Shown here one piece after another: positions 46,039 to 55,402 of a stretch of 64,000 bases of DNA. Under the pieces are notes generated by a model that was not told the origin of the DNA, did not search any database, and saw only the letters and a program-made list of their open reading frames with translations. Position numbers and translations under genes: made by a program. Where the stretch lies: positions 281,199 through 345,198 of the forward strand of contig VYFX01000063.1 in assembly GCA_009842205.1 (NCBI GenBank), read 5' to 3'. The DNA is from Paracoccaceae bacterium. Lineage in GTDB: Bacteria > Pseudomonadota > Alphaproteobacteria > Rhodobacterales > Rhodobacteraceae. Numbering within the stretch: the stretch's first letter is position 1; each line of letters opens with the position of its first letter.

Positions 46039-47025
46039 TTACATCATGCTGGGAACGACAAGATCCGGCGGTCGGTGCCCGTCTTCAAAGGTTTTGATAT
46101 TGATGAGTACCTTTTCCCCCATTTCAACCCTTCCTTCAAGGGTGGCAGAACCAATATGAGGTAAAAGCACAACATTATCCAGATTCATCAATCGTGGGTT
46201 TATTTCGTTGCCTTTTTCAAAAACATCAAGGCCTGCCCCGGCAATTTCCCCCTTGCGTAGCATTCTTGTGAGGGCATTCTGGTCAATAACCTCTCCCCTT
46301 GAAGTGTTGACGATGATGGCATTCTCCTTCAGAAGTTTCAGACGGCGGGCGTTCATCAGGTGAAAGGTCGAGGGAGTATGGGGGCAATTGATGGAAATGA
46401 TATCCATGCGACTCACCATTTGGTCAAGACTTTCCCAATAGGTGGCATCCAGATCATGTTCCAAATCCTTGTGAACTTTTTTCCGATTGTGGTAATGAAT
46501 TTGCATTCCAAACACCTTGGCACGCCTGGCAACGGCAGTACCGATCCTGCCCATACCCAGGATACCCAATCGTTTGCCGCCAAGCCGGGTACCCATTAAT
46601 GCCGTTGGGGCCCAACCCTGCCATTCTCCCTTCTTCATTTGCCTGAAACCCTCACGCAACCTTCTGGTTACTGCCAGCATCAGACAGATGGCCATATCAG
46701 CAGTGTCCTCGGAATTCACTCCTGGAGTATTCGAAACAAGGATGTTTCGCAATCTTGCTGTCTGAATATCAATATTATCAAATCCGGCACCATAATTGGC
46801 TATCAAACCAAGGGAGTCACCAGCATGAGCCAACAGGGACTGATCGATTGAATCGGTAATGGTAGGTACCAAAACGTCACACCAGGCCATTGCTGCAGCC
46901 AATTCATTTCTTGTCATGGGATGATCATCATCCCTGACTTTGACATTGAACAGCTCAGACATTCGGGTTTCTACAATATCTGGCAATTTTCTGGTAAGAA
47001 CTACGTTCAACTTTGATTTGGCCAT
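46039..47025 (-). CDS. D-isomer-specific 2-hydroxyacid dehydrogenase (GyaR/GhrA-like)
   Basis: A 328-residue NAD(P)-dependent dehydrogenase, probably a glyoxylate, hydroxypyruvate or D-glycerate enzyme. The Rossmann motif LGILGMGRIGTAVARRAK lies near residue 154, the catalytic arginine is in NTSRGEVID, the glutamate near AGLDVFEKG and the histidine in LLPHIGSATLEGR. It is convergent with moeB, with a 10-base gap, and divergent from the SH3 protein gene, an alphaproteobacterial neighbourhood. Confidence 0.9.
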   Translation of the reverse strand: MAKSKLNVVLTRKLPDIVETRMSELFNVKVRDDDHPMTRNELAAAMAWCDVLVPTITDSIDQSLLAHAGDSLGLIANYGAGFDNIDIQTARLRNILVSNTPGVNSEDTADMAICLMLAVTRRLREGFRQMKKGEWQGWAPTALMGTRLGGKRLGILGMGRIGTAVARRAKVFGMQIHYHNRKKVHKDLEHDLDATYWESLDQMVSRMDIISINCPHTPSTFHLMNARRLKLLKENAIIVNTSRGEVIDQNALTRMLRKGEIAGAGLDVFEKGNEINPRLMNLDNVVLLPHIGSATLEGRVEMGEKVLINIKTFEDGHRPPDLVVPSMM

Positions 47026-47143
47026 TTGCTAGTCCAACATGGAAAATTAAAATTCAAACTAATATATCAAATTGGTTGGTACACCTACATAATGAATAGT
47101 TATAAATTTTGGCCATTAAACCAATTATTACGATAAAAAACAA

Positions 47144-47668
47144 ATGAAGCAGACAATAAAACTCTTTCTTTTGATAATATTGTTTTTCGGATATCCCGTT
47201 ATTTCCTTTTCTCAGGAAGCAGAGCCAGCTGGGGAGACTAAACTTGGTAAGGAAACAGGATTGCCCATTCCAAGGTATGTTTCGATGAAAGCGACCTTGG
47301 GTAATGCCAGAAAGGGCAGCAATATAAAGTATGCTGTCAATTGGGTGTTCACAAAACCCGGGATACCTTTTCGAGTACTGGATGAGGATGGGGGCTGGCG
47401 ATTGGTGGAAACCCAGGATGGTGTCGGAGGTTGGATGTTCTCCTCCCTTTTGACAGGAAAAAGAACGGTGTTGACCACAAGCGACAATACCCCTCTCATG
47501 GCCCTGCCGATGGAAAATTCAAGAACAATTGCCCTAGCAGAGGAAAAGGTTATTGGTTATATCCTGAAATGCGAGCTGGATTGGTGTGAAATAGAATCAA
47601 ATGGTTTCAAGGGTTGGGTTCAAAAAACCAATCTCTGGGGTGTAGAACCAGAGGAAATTTTCGAATAG
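47144..47668 (+). CDS. Exported SH3-domain protein
   Basis: A 174-residue secreted protein: a signal peptide of about 23 residues (ends ISFS-QE), then two bacterial SH3-like repeats (SMKATLGNARKGSNIKYAVNW and the GGWRLVETQDGVGGWMFSSLL segment). It belongs to a DUF1058/SH3_4-type family common in alphaproteobacteria and probably binds the cell wall or another envelope component. No enzymatic domain is visible. Confidence 0.82.
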   Translation: MKQTIKLFLLIILFFGYPVISFSQEAEPAGETKLGKETGLPIPRYVSMKATLGNARKGSNIKYAVNWVFTKPGIPFRVLDEDGGWRLVETQDGVGGWMFSSLLTGKRTVLTTSDNTPLMALPMENSRTIALAEEKVIGYILKCELDWCEIESNGFKGWVQKTNLWGVEPEEIFE

Positions 47669-47825
47669 TAAACTGTAATAAACTAATTTTTCGAGGAACT
47701 AATTTTAGAGCGATGCAAATACTGCAACTATGTGATTCAAAGGGAATTTACATTATTTCAAAGGTTAATCAAATTAACAACTTTTAGCATGCTTAGAAGC
47801 TACATACTACTTTTTTTCAGCAAGA

Positions 47826-49670
47826 TTATATTATATTCAAATTTTGTGGAGACCAACAAAGCTTCGCCAGTTCAACATAGAGATTCTGCCTCTCATCAAG
47901 TTCAATCTTCCCGAAATCTTCCATGGGTCTGAATGATAGACCAGACTCGTTAATAAATTTCTTGAACTTCGGCTTGTTCTGATAGGCAATAGGGTGTAGT
48001 GATTGGGCAAGAAGGTTTTGAGTAGCATAATTATCAAGCTTTTCACTGTATGTTCTATCACTCAAGCTTGCATTATCTGGGCCCGGAAGTAATACAAGTC
48101 CTCCAATTCTATTTCGGTAGGCTGCGAAATCTTCTGAACGGTCGAATTCATCTGTGAATCGTTCAGGATGATTAGCCCATAAATGCTCAATTTGATAACC
48201 ACCACCCCTTGTCGATCGTTTCGTGTACTCTGGGTACCTAGGTTCTAATCCAGAACCAACTTCCAGAAATTCGGTAAGCCTTGCCAGAATGCGGTGTATT
48301 GTTTTGTTGTTACCTCGAAGTCTGAATGCTTCTTCGGTATTGAAATCAAAGTAATTGTCGGGTTCCTCTCCCTCATGTGAAAGTCGTCGAATTAATTCGC
48401 TTCTAAGATCATCCAAGTCCATCTTCCTGATGGAGCGCATAATCAGAAAGGCATTATATTGCATTGCTGAATGGGTAATAGGTTTAAAATTCCATATTCT
48501 CCTAGCCAATAATATTTCAATAAACATTGCAACTAATTGCATTTTCTTGAATACAGTATTCTCACAATCACCTATCTCAAGCGGGGAAAGCATAATGGGG
48601 AATTGCAATGTGAAGTTATTTTGAGCATTAAAATAAATTGAAGTCAATCCATCGGTGTAGTTTTCAGCTGCTCGCCGGGCTTGAATATATGCTCTAGCAT
48701 AAAAATCAAAATTTTTAGTGACGAATAATTTAAAACAATTACTGGAGTTTAATCCGACACGTTTCTTGTTTTCTCGTACCCACCTATGAAATTCTGTACC
48801 TAACCTGTCAAAATCCTCAGGCTTTGCACCTGCTTTTCGCTCTCGAATTTTGTCTGCATATTGGCTTCGAAGCCAAGTTTTTATACAGTCGGTTACTTCA
48901 TCTTTTCCTATTTCAAGAAGTTTTGCTGTCAGACTCTTCCAAGTATTGCTAACTATATCAAGATCATTTTCTTCTTTAATGTTGGCAAAAAAATAACCTT
49001 TAAGCATGTCTGTAGGTGTCAATGATAGACCTCGGTCATTCATGGTCTCGAAAATAGTGTAAGCTTCATCGTCAGAGAATGCAGTGATCTCTACCAGCAT
49101 TACTTTCTCGGTTAACCAATCCAAAAAAAAGGGAAGAACCTTTTCAGTCAGATCCTGAGGAAATATTTCGATAATATCATTATATCGGAGAATAAGATTT
49201 TGGACTGAAGGGGATTTACCAATAGAATCTGGTATATTTCCACTAGCCAATTCTTGGAGGCATTCATTTCGTTCCTTGATATCAAGGTTGAAAGATTTCT
49301 TTCCATATTTCGTAGAATAAACAAGTTTTCTGATTTCCACCTTTTGGTCATCAGGAAATTCTTTCTGAAGGTAATCTAAATAAATTAGTAGGAGGGTTAC
49401 CGATGTCAGACGTTGCTGACCATCGATAATATAGCTATTGCCGTTTTTATTTGAGACTATAACTGAACCAAGAAAATATTGACCATAATGGGATACATCT
49501 TCACGATTATGATTAGGATTGTAGTAAATCATGAATTGATTGGTAAGATCCTCAACAAGTTCCCTTACATGCTTGGTACCCCACTTGTAATCTCTCTGGT
49601 AGGAATCGATTTTGAATTTCTGGTCCAACAAGGATTTTATAGTTTTGTCTTCTCCTCGAATTTTATTCAT
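47826..49670 (-). CDS. DUF262/DUF1524 protein (GmrSD-like putative nuclease)
   Basis: A 614-residue protein with an N-terminal DUF262 (ParB/Srx-like) domain, seen in IDSYQRDYKW (21-30) and the signature DGQQRLTS (83-90), a long helical middle and a C-terminal DUF1524 HNH-like domain. There EH at 495-496 is followed by IGGLVLL, N533 and K544; the usual GN is replaced by GG, a variant I recognise from one DUF262 subfamily. Relatives include GmrS/GmrD, type IV restriction enzymes that cut glucosylated hydroxymethylcytosine DNA, and BrxU. An AAGGA ribosome site precedes ATG 49670. It stands alone, with no R-M or BREX genes adjacent. Confidence 0.87.
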   Translation of the reverse strand: MNKIRGEDKTIKSLLDQKFKIDSYQRDYKWGTKHVRELVEDLTNQFMIYYNPNHNREDVSHYGQYFLGSVIVSNKNGNSYIIDGQQRLTSVTLLLIYLDYLQKEFPDDQKVEIRKLVYSTKYGKKSFNLDIKERNECLQELASGNIPDSIGKSPSVQNLILRYNDIIEIFPQDLTEKVLPFFLDWLTEKVMLVEITAFSDDEAYTIFETMNDRGLSLTPTDMLKGYFFANIKEENDLDIVSNTWKSLTAKLLEIGKDEVTDCIKTWLRSQYADKIRERKAGAKPEDFDRLGTEFHRWVRENKKRVGLNSSNCFKLFVTKNFDFYARAYIQARRAAENYTDGLTSIYFNAQNNFTLQFPIMLSPLEIGDCENTVFKKMQLVAMFIEILLARRIWNFKPITHSAMQYNAFLIMRSIRKMDLDDLRSELIRRLSHEGEEPDNYFDFNTEEAFRLRGNNKTIHRILARLTEFLEVGSGLEPRYPEYTKRSTRGGGYQIEHLWANHPERFTDEFDRSEDFAAYRNRIGGLVLLPGPDNASLSDRTYSEKLDNYATQNLLAQSLHPIAYQNKPKFKKFINESGLSFRPMEDFGKIELDERQNLYVELAKLCWSPQNLNII

Positions 49671-49810
49671 GGTTTCCTTAGCTCAACATAAATTTGACAC
49701 TCAGGCATTAAAAAGGGAATTTACCCCAATTAAGTGATAAATTGAACAAATGATTATTGGGTTATAATGAACCCACTTTTTCGTAAGCAAAATATTTTTG
49801 TTGTAGTTTT

Positions 49811-50032
49811 TCAGACAAGAAGGCTGATGATCGTTCCACCAATAGCGATGATCACGACAAGAATTCCAAACGCCACAGCATAAATTTGGATTGCCATGTT
49901 CTTGTCACGCTTGGCAAGATCTTCACGCAATAGAGCCCAACCCTTGTCATAGCGTTCATTCATAGTTTCCATACGACCCTCCAAAACAGCTATTTTACGG
50001 TCAAGCACGGTAAAATCACTCTGCTCTGGCAT
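49811..50032 (-). CDS. Small coiled-coil membrane protein
   Basis: A 73-residue protein I do not recognise confidently. Residues about 8-45 are charged and heptad-like (LDRKIAVLEGRMETMNERYD), and residues about 48-72 form one hydrophobic helix, giving a tail-anchored layout similar to small XhlA-like or DUF-type membrane proteins. The frame is clean and the start is ATG. It lies 140 bases upstream, on the same strand, of the DUF262 gene, so a shared role is possible but unproven. Confidence 0.55.
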   Translation of the reverse strand: MPEQSDFTVLDRKIAVLEGRMETMNERYDKGWALLREDLAKRDKNMAIQIYAVAFGILVVIIAIGGTIISLLV

Positions 50033-50232
50033 AAAATCCGTACTTTCCAGTTTTTTTTATATTGTAAGGTATAATTTAAGCATTCGGATAGGATTTAACA
50101 AGATAAATCTAACCATCACCAGATTTCATCCCGATTTATACTTTTTCTTAATGAATATTGTAGAGAGACTGAGTAGTCGATCATCATTTTAATTCAGTCT
50201 AAAATTACTCGCTCTTCAGAAAAAAGCTCAGT

Positions 50233-52260
50233 TTAAGTGATCAAAAATCCTCTTTTTTTCAGCAAGGCTTCAGGAGATGGCAATTTGCCTCTGAATTCCA
50301 GATAAAGTTCATCGGCCTCCCTTGAACCGCCAGCCGATAGGATATGTTTTTCCAAACGTTGGGCCGTTGCCTGATTGAAAGGACCTCCTTCCTCCAGGAA
50401 ACATTCGAAGGCATCGGCATCCATGACTTCCGACCACATGTAGCTGTAATATCCGGAGGAATACCCGTCGGTTGCGAAGACATGGGAAAAATTGCTGGTA
50501 CCGTGTCGCATTTTGATTTCTGGAGGCAAAGCGATTTTCTGAAGTATCTCCTCGGTCTTCTTCAGGGGATTGTCAGGCGGGCTGTCATCATGAAGTTCCA
50601 GGTCAACAAAAGCACTTGCCAGATATTCTACGGTTGCAAAACCCATATCAAAATTTCGGGCTCTCAAAACCTTGTCCAACAATGAATCCGATATTGGTTC
50701 ACCCGTTTCGGCATGCAATCCGAATCTTGTCAGAACATCAGGCTGTTCCATCCAGTGTTCGAATAGCTGGCTGGGCAATTCGACGAAATCCCTGGCTACC
50801 GAAGTACCTGAAATGCTCTCGTAAGTCACCTCGGAAAGCATGGAGTGCAAGGCATGGCCAAACTCATGAAACAGGGTTCGTGTATCATCAAATGACAATA
50901 GGCATGGTTCACCTTCCTCCGGTTTGACAAAATTGCAAACATTGACCGTAATTGGTCTGACCCGCTCACCCAAATTACGCTGCGATCTGAAGACTGAACA
51001 CCAGGCACCGGACCTTTTGCCGGAACGGGCAAAATAATCTCCGATGAATACAGCCAGATGTTGATCATCTTTGCGAACTTCCCAAGCCCTACAATCAGGA
51101 TGATACAAGGGGACATCCAATTTGGTGAAAGTCAATCCGAACAATCTGTTTGCACAATGGAAAACGGCCTCAAGCATCAGGTCCAATTGAAAATACTTCT
51201 TGACCTGATTTTCATTGTAATCAAATTCCACCAATCTCCGTTTTTCTGAATAGTACCGCCAGTCCCAGGGTTTCAGCGCATCGTTTATTCCATCTTCCTG
51301 CAACATGTCCTGGAGTATTGACCGGTCAGCAATTGCCTGCTCCCTGGCAGGTTGCCAGACCTGTTCAAGCAAATTGCGAACCTTGTCGGGAGACTTGGCC
51401 ATTTCGATTTTCAGCTTGAATTCGGAATAGTTTTCAAAACCCAACAATCTGGCCAACTCGAATCGATATTTCAGGATCTTGTCAATGATGTCCGCGGTAT
51501 TGTTCTCATTCTGGTTTGCTCCTCGACCAACCCAAGCATTATAGGCGATTTCCCTTAGATCTCTTCTTGATGAGTACTGGAGAAAGGGAACGATAAGGGA
51601 ACGATTGAGGGTTATGACATATCCCTCAAAATTCTTTTCCGATGCGGCAATTTTCATACCTTCAACCAGATATTCAGGCAACCCATCCAGTTTATCTTCG
51701 GATACTTCAAGGTACCATTCATTCTCCTCTTTCAATATGTTTTGAGAAAAGTTCGTTGTCAGGGAAGCAAGTTGTTCCCTCAGGTACCTCAATCTTTCCT
51801 TGTTTTTCTCATCGAGGTCACAACCGGCCCGAAGGAAGTTCCTGTGATACAGTTCCAGCACCCTGTTTTGTTCAGGATTCAAGGCTAGTTGGTCCCGGTT
51901 TTTCCAAAGGTGATCAATTCTTTGAAACAATTTGCTGTTCAAAATTATATCTGATGAATACTTGGCGAATTTGGGAGAAAATTCTGTTTCAAGATTCCTC
52001 CGCAACTCATTGCTGCTGGATGCACTCAGGTTGAAGAAAACTCCTGCAACATCATTCAATTGCTTTTCCGCCAGCTCCATTCTTTCGATGGTATTCTCGA
52101 AGGTAGGTGTTTGCTTATCCTCACCAATCCGATTGAATACCTGCAGGGAGTTTTCAAGCGTATGGTCAAGCGCGTCACTGAAATGTTTGTCCTCTATTTT
52201 GTCAAATGGCGGAAGGCCGAAGGGAGTGTCCCAGTTCTGTAGAAGTGGATTCAAGATCAT
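50233..52260 (-). CDS. M3-family oligopeptidase (PrlC/Dcp-like)
   Basis: A 675-residue cytosolic zinc peptidase that degrades short peptides, including cleaved signal peptides. The zinc motif HEFGH is in FHEFGHALHSML, with the third ligand in the downstream FVELPSQLFEHW segment, and the C-terminal YSYMWSEVMDADAFECF is conserved. Oligopeptidase A and dipeptidyl carboxypeptidase are hard to separate here. ATG 52260 is preferred: its AGGAG site lies 8 bases upstream, while ATG 52266 would be only 2 bases from it. Confidence 0.92.
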   Translation of the reverse strand: MILNPLLQNWDTPFGLPPFDKIEDKHFSDALDHTLENSLQVFNRIGEDKQTPTFENTIERMELAEKQLNDVAGVFFNLSASSSNELRRNLETEFSPKFAKYSSDIILNSKLFQRIDHLWKNRDQLALNPEQNRVLELYHRNFLRAGCDLDEKNKERLRYLREQLASLTTNFSQNILKEENEWYLEVSEDKLDGLPEYLVEGMKIAASEKNFEGYVITLNRSLIVPFLQYSSRRDLREIAYNAWVGRGANQNENNTADIIDKILKYRFELARLLGFENYSEFKLKIEMAKSPDKVRNLLEQVWQPAREQAIADRSILQDMLQEDGINDALKPWDWRYYSEKRRLVEFDYNENQVKKYFQLDLMLEAVFHCANRLFGLTFTKLDVPLYHPDCRAWEVRKDDQHLAVFIGDYFARSGKRSGAWCSVFRSQRNLGERVRPITVNVCNFVKPEEGEPCLLSFDDTRTLFHEFGHALHSMLSEVTYESISGTSVARDFVELPSQLFEHWMEQPDVLTRFGLHAETGEPISDSLLDKVLRARNFDMGFATVEYLASAFVDLELHDDSPPDNPLKKTEEILQKIALPPEIKMRHGTSNFSHVFATDGYSSGYYSYMWSEVMDADAFECFLEEGGPFNQATAQRLEKHILSAGGSREADELYLEFRGKLPSPEALLKKRGFLIT

Positions 52261-52364
52261 GTACATGTCTCCTGACGAAAAATTGCATCAAGCAGGAATT
52301 GCTCAATACAGAAACAATTCTGATTAGATTTAGATCAAAATTGGTGGATTAAACCCCAAACGGT

Positions 52365-53366
52365 TCAAGAGTCAATTCTTATTCCATCATTGAATCTGTG
52401 AACGTGATTGTCGGAAAATTTGAGGTTGATCGGATCCCCTATATTCATTTCCAACTTGCCGATAATCCTTGCGGTAACCGTGTCATAACCAGAAATTTGT
52501 GAATAGATCAAAGTGTCCGCACCCAATTTTTCTATATGCCTGATGCTTCCCTTCAAAATGCCGCCATCATGGGAAATTTCCATATGCTCAGGCCTTACAC
52601 CCAGTGTTTGGCATTGATATTTTGCTGCCACTTTACCCTGAAAAATGTTCATCTTGGGAGAACCAATAAATCTGGCTACAAACAGGGTTTGTGGAAACTC
52701 GTAGAGCTCCATCGGATTTCCAACCTGCTCTATATTCCCCTCGTTCAACACAACAATTTGATCAGCCATGGTCATGGCCTCGACCTGATCATGGGTAACA
52801 TAGATCATGGTTGCCTTGATCTGCGAGTGCAATTCTGTCAGTTCAACCCGCATTTGACCTCTTAAAGAGGCATCAAGGTTGGAAAGCGGTTCATCGAACA
52901 GAAATACCTTGGGATTCCTCGTAATGGCCCTACCTATTGCTACTCTTTGTCGTTGACCACCCGACAGTGCTTTTGGCTTTCGCTCCAGCAAATCCTCAAG
53001 TTGCAATATCTTGGCTGCTTCCAGTACGCGTTTCCTAATATCGTTCTTTGGCAGCTTGGCCAATGTCAATCCGAATCCGATATTTTCCGCAACTGTCATA
53101 TGAGGATACAAGGCATAGCTTTGAAAAACCATGGCGATTTTACGCTGGGAGGGTTCCAGATAAGTAACATCATTGCCATCAATAAGGATTTCGCCTTTGG
53201 TTACTTCCTCCAATCCTGCGATCAGCCTAAGGATTGTTGATTTTCCGCAACCAGAAGGACCCACCAATACTGTAAATGAACCCTCGGGTATCTCAAGATC
53301 CAGATTCGGAATGACTTCCAGGTCACCGTAGAACTTGTTCAATGATTTAAGAGAAACGTGTCCCAT
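52365..53366 (-). CDS. MalK/UgpC-type ABC transporter ATPase
   Basis: A 333-residue ATPase of CUT1 sugar importers. Walker A GPSGCGKST is at residues 36-44, the signature is LSGGQRQRVAIGRA, Walker B FLFDEPLSNLDA, and a TOBE-type regulatory region follows about residue 240 (LGVRPEHMEI). Proteins of this group often serve several importers. It is the last gene of the second sugar operon, 6 bases after the permease, and is the only MalK-type ATPase in the window, so it may also serve the polyol importer at 26-29 kb. Confidence 0.93.
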   Translation of the reverse strand: MGHVSLKSLNKFYGDLEVIPNLDLEIPEGSFTVLVGPSGCGKSTILRLIAGLEEVTKGEILIDGNDVTYLEPSQRKIAMVFQSYALYPHMTVAENIGFGLTLAKLPKNDIRKRVLEAAKILQLEDLLERKPKALSGGQRQRVAIGRAITRNPKVFLFDEPLSNLDASLRGQMRVELTELHSQIKATMIYVTHDQVEAMTMADQIVVLNEGNIEQVGNPMELYEFPQTLFVARFIGSPKMNIFQGKVAAKYQCQTLGVRPEHMEISHDGGILKGSIRHIEKLGADTLIYSQISGYDTVTARIIGKLEMNIGDPINLKFSDNHVHRFNDGIRIDS

Positions 53367-53372
53367 TACTCA

Positions 53373-54242
53373 CTATCCTTTTATTCCGGTACTGGCAATT
53401 GATGCAATGAAGGCCTTTTGCAATACCAGGTAGAACAATAATACCGGTATGGTTATGATCGTCAGATAGGCCATGATTTCTCCCCACTGGGTATTTAACT
53501 GAAAAAAATATTGAAGTCCGAGCATTACCGGTCGATAGGTTTCCTCCTGGACAACCATGATGGGCCAAAGAAGCTGATTGTTGTACATCATCAGGAATTT
53601 GAGGATGGCCGCCGTTGCTACGATAGGACCTGACAGAGGTATAATTACTCGTCGGTAGACCTGGAACCATGTCGCACCATCAATCCTTGAAGCTTCAACC
53701 AGATCCTTTGGAAGGTCTCGAAAATACTGAACAAAAAGGAAAATGGTCAAGGCATCTGCAATAAACGGAATGATTTGTACATGATAACTGTTGATCCAGG
53801 AGGTTTTGAAACCCTCCAATCCTATCCAGGGGAGGTTATTGACAATGAGAAGAAGGGGAATGGCGATAGTCTCAAAAGGAACGATGAAAGTCGCCAGAAT
53901 TATTGCAAAAACCACTCCCTTACCTTTCCATGTCAAAAAGACAAAGGAAAAGGCTGAAAGGGAGCACAGAAAAAGGGAACAAACTATCGTGATTCCGGTA
54001 ATCATGACAGAATTGAAAATAAAGAAGAATATTGGGGCCCGATCAAAGGCGCTTGTATAGTTGTTGAATGAAATATCTCCTACAGGTAAAAACGCTCTGA
54101 GGGAAGAACTGTCCATCAAAAGCTGCAAATCCGGTTTCAGTGAGGAAACGACCATGAATAATATCGGGAAAATGAAGATCATTGCTATCCAAATCAGCAA
54201 CAGATATCGCAATGCCAAACCTACCATTTTATGTACAGGCAT
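53373..54242 (-). CDS. CUT1 sugar ABC permease (MalG-like)
   Basis: A 289-residue six-helix permease with an EAA loop (LVEASRIDGATWFQVYRRVIIPLSG) for ATPase docking. It starts one base inside the stop codon of the partner permease. The pair would import a sugar or oligosaccharide whose binding protein is encoded upstream. Confidence 0.9.
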   Translation of the reverse strand: MPVHKMVGLALRYLLLIWIAMIFIFPILFMVVSSLKPDLQLLMDSSSLRAFLPVGDISFNNYTSAFDRAPIFFFIFNSVMITGITIVCSLFLCSLSAFSFVFLTWKGKGVVFAIILATFIVPFETIAIPLLLIVNNLPWIGLEGFKTSWINSYHVQIIPFIADALTIFLFVQYFRDLPKDLVEASRIDGATWFQVYRRVIIPLSGPIVATAAILKFLMMYNNQLLWPIMVVQEETYRPVMLGLQYFFQLNTQWGEIMAYLTIITIPVLLFYLVLQKAFIASIASTGIKG

Positions 54243-55330
54243 CAGTCTTTCTCCCTGGTTAAGTACCGTTGGAATAGGGAAATTGACAAGACAAGCAGGA
54301 ACAGCAGTACCGATATTGCCGAACCACCTGATATATCCTGTTTCTCATATCCCCTGACCACGGCCTGAAAGACCAGGCTTTGGGTTGAATCCAGGGGACC
54401 ACCCCTTGTCATTACCTGTACCTGGGGATAAAGGGTGAAGGCCTGCATGGTAATGATAACCATGACCAAAATTGCGGTGTTTCGAAGACTGGGCCAGGTT
54501 ACAAACCTGAAAGTCTGCCATCTGGTTGCTCCCTCAATTCTGGCTACTTCATAATGCGAAATGGGTATGGTTTGCAATCCTGACAGCCAGATCACCATAT
54601 GAAATCCGACCCCTTGCCAAATCGACATTGCCATAATGGCAGGCAGGGCAGTAGCGGTATTTCCAAGCCAATCAACCGATTCAAACAAACCGAGGCTGAA
54701 CATCTGAAGCAGGGCATTCAGCAAGCCATTTTGCCCGTCATAGATGAACCGCCAGAGCAGGGAGACCACAACCATTGAAATGACCACCGGCGCAAAATAA
54801 ACGGTTCTGAAAATATTGATACCACGCAAGGGTTGATTGATCAACAAGGCCAGCCCAAGAGCGAATCCTGCCTGGATTGGGCACACGATCAATGCAAATA
54901 GCAAGGTATTGAACAAGGCTTTCATGAAAACAACATCCTGGGCTAGCACAACCAGCATCTTGTCATTTGGAAGTCCTATCCTGAACCATTCCCTTTTTTT
55001 GAAATATTGAGGATAGTCGTCTTGGTTGCGGGTAAAATTCCTTACCCTCGGGTAAACGGGATTACCTTCCTGATCAATCTTGATATTACCTGTATCATCT
55101 ACATCCGGTTCCATGGTTAGCAGACCAATACCCAGCATTTGCTGGAAATTTTCAAATCCTACAAACTCTGTTGGATTTGGTGAAACCAGCCTTTGGTTTG
55201 TAAGGGACAGGCCAAAAGCCATGAAAAAGGGAAGGATCAGAAAGGTAAAGACCAGTAGGCAAGCAGGTAATGCCATTGTCCAGCCGGCAAAATTTTGTCG
55301 TCTGATGGCAAGAACCTTGTTGTTGGGCAT
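54242..55330 (-). CDS. CUT1 sugar ABC permease (MalF-like) with long periplasmic insert
   Basis: A 362-residue permease, about 60 residues longer than a typical MalF/UgpA relative. The extra sequence lies at about residues 66-130, after the first membrane helix, and is hydrophilic (MEPDVDDTGNIKIDQEGNPV and onward), so it should face the periplasm and may contact the binding protein. The EAA loop (HYEVARIEGATRWQTFRFVTWP) is intact. Fifteen bases further on the transcript would be within one operon with the partner permease (one-base overlap). Confidence 0.88.
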   Translation of the reverse strand: MPNNKVLAIRRQNFAGWTMALPACLLVFTFLILPFFMAFGLSLTNQRLVSPNPTEFVGFENFQQMLGIGLLTMEPDVDDTGNIKIDQEGNPVYPRVRNFTRNQDDYPQYFKKREWFRIGLPNDKMLVVLAQDVVFMKALFNTLLFALIVCPIQAGFALGLALLINQPLRGINIFRTVYFAPVVISMVVVSLLWRFIYDGQNGLLNALLQMFSLGLFESVDWLGNTATALPAIMAMSIWQGVGFHMVIWLSGLQTIPISHYEVARIEGATRWQTFRFVTWPSLRNTAILVMVIITMQAFTLYPQVQVMTRGGPLDSTQSLVFQAVVRGYEKQDISGGSAISVLLFLLVLSISLFQRYLTREKD

Positions 55331-55402
55331 TAATGGATACTCATATCCCGGAATGCTAGGGCCAGAAAATAGGTCCTAGCATGAAATTTGAATCAATAAA
55401 TT

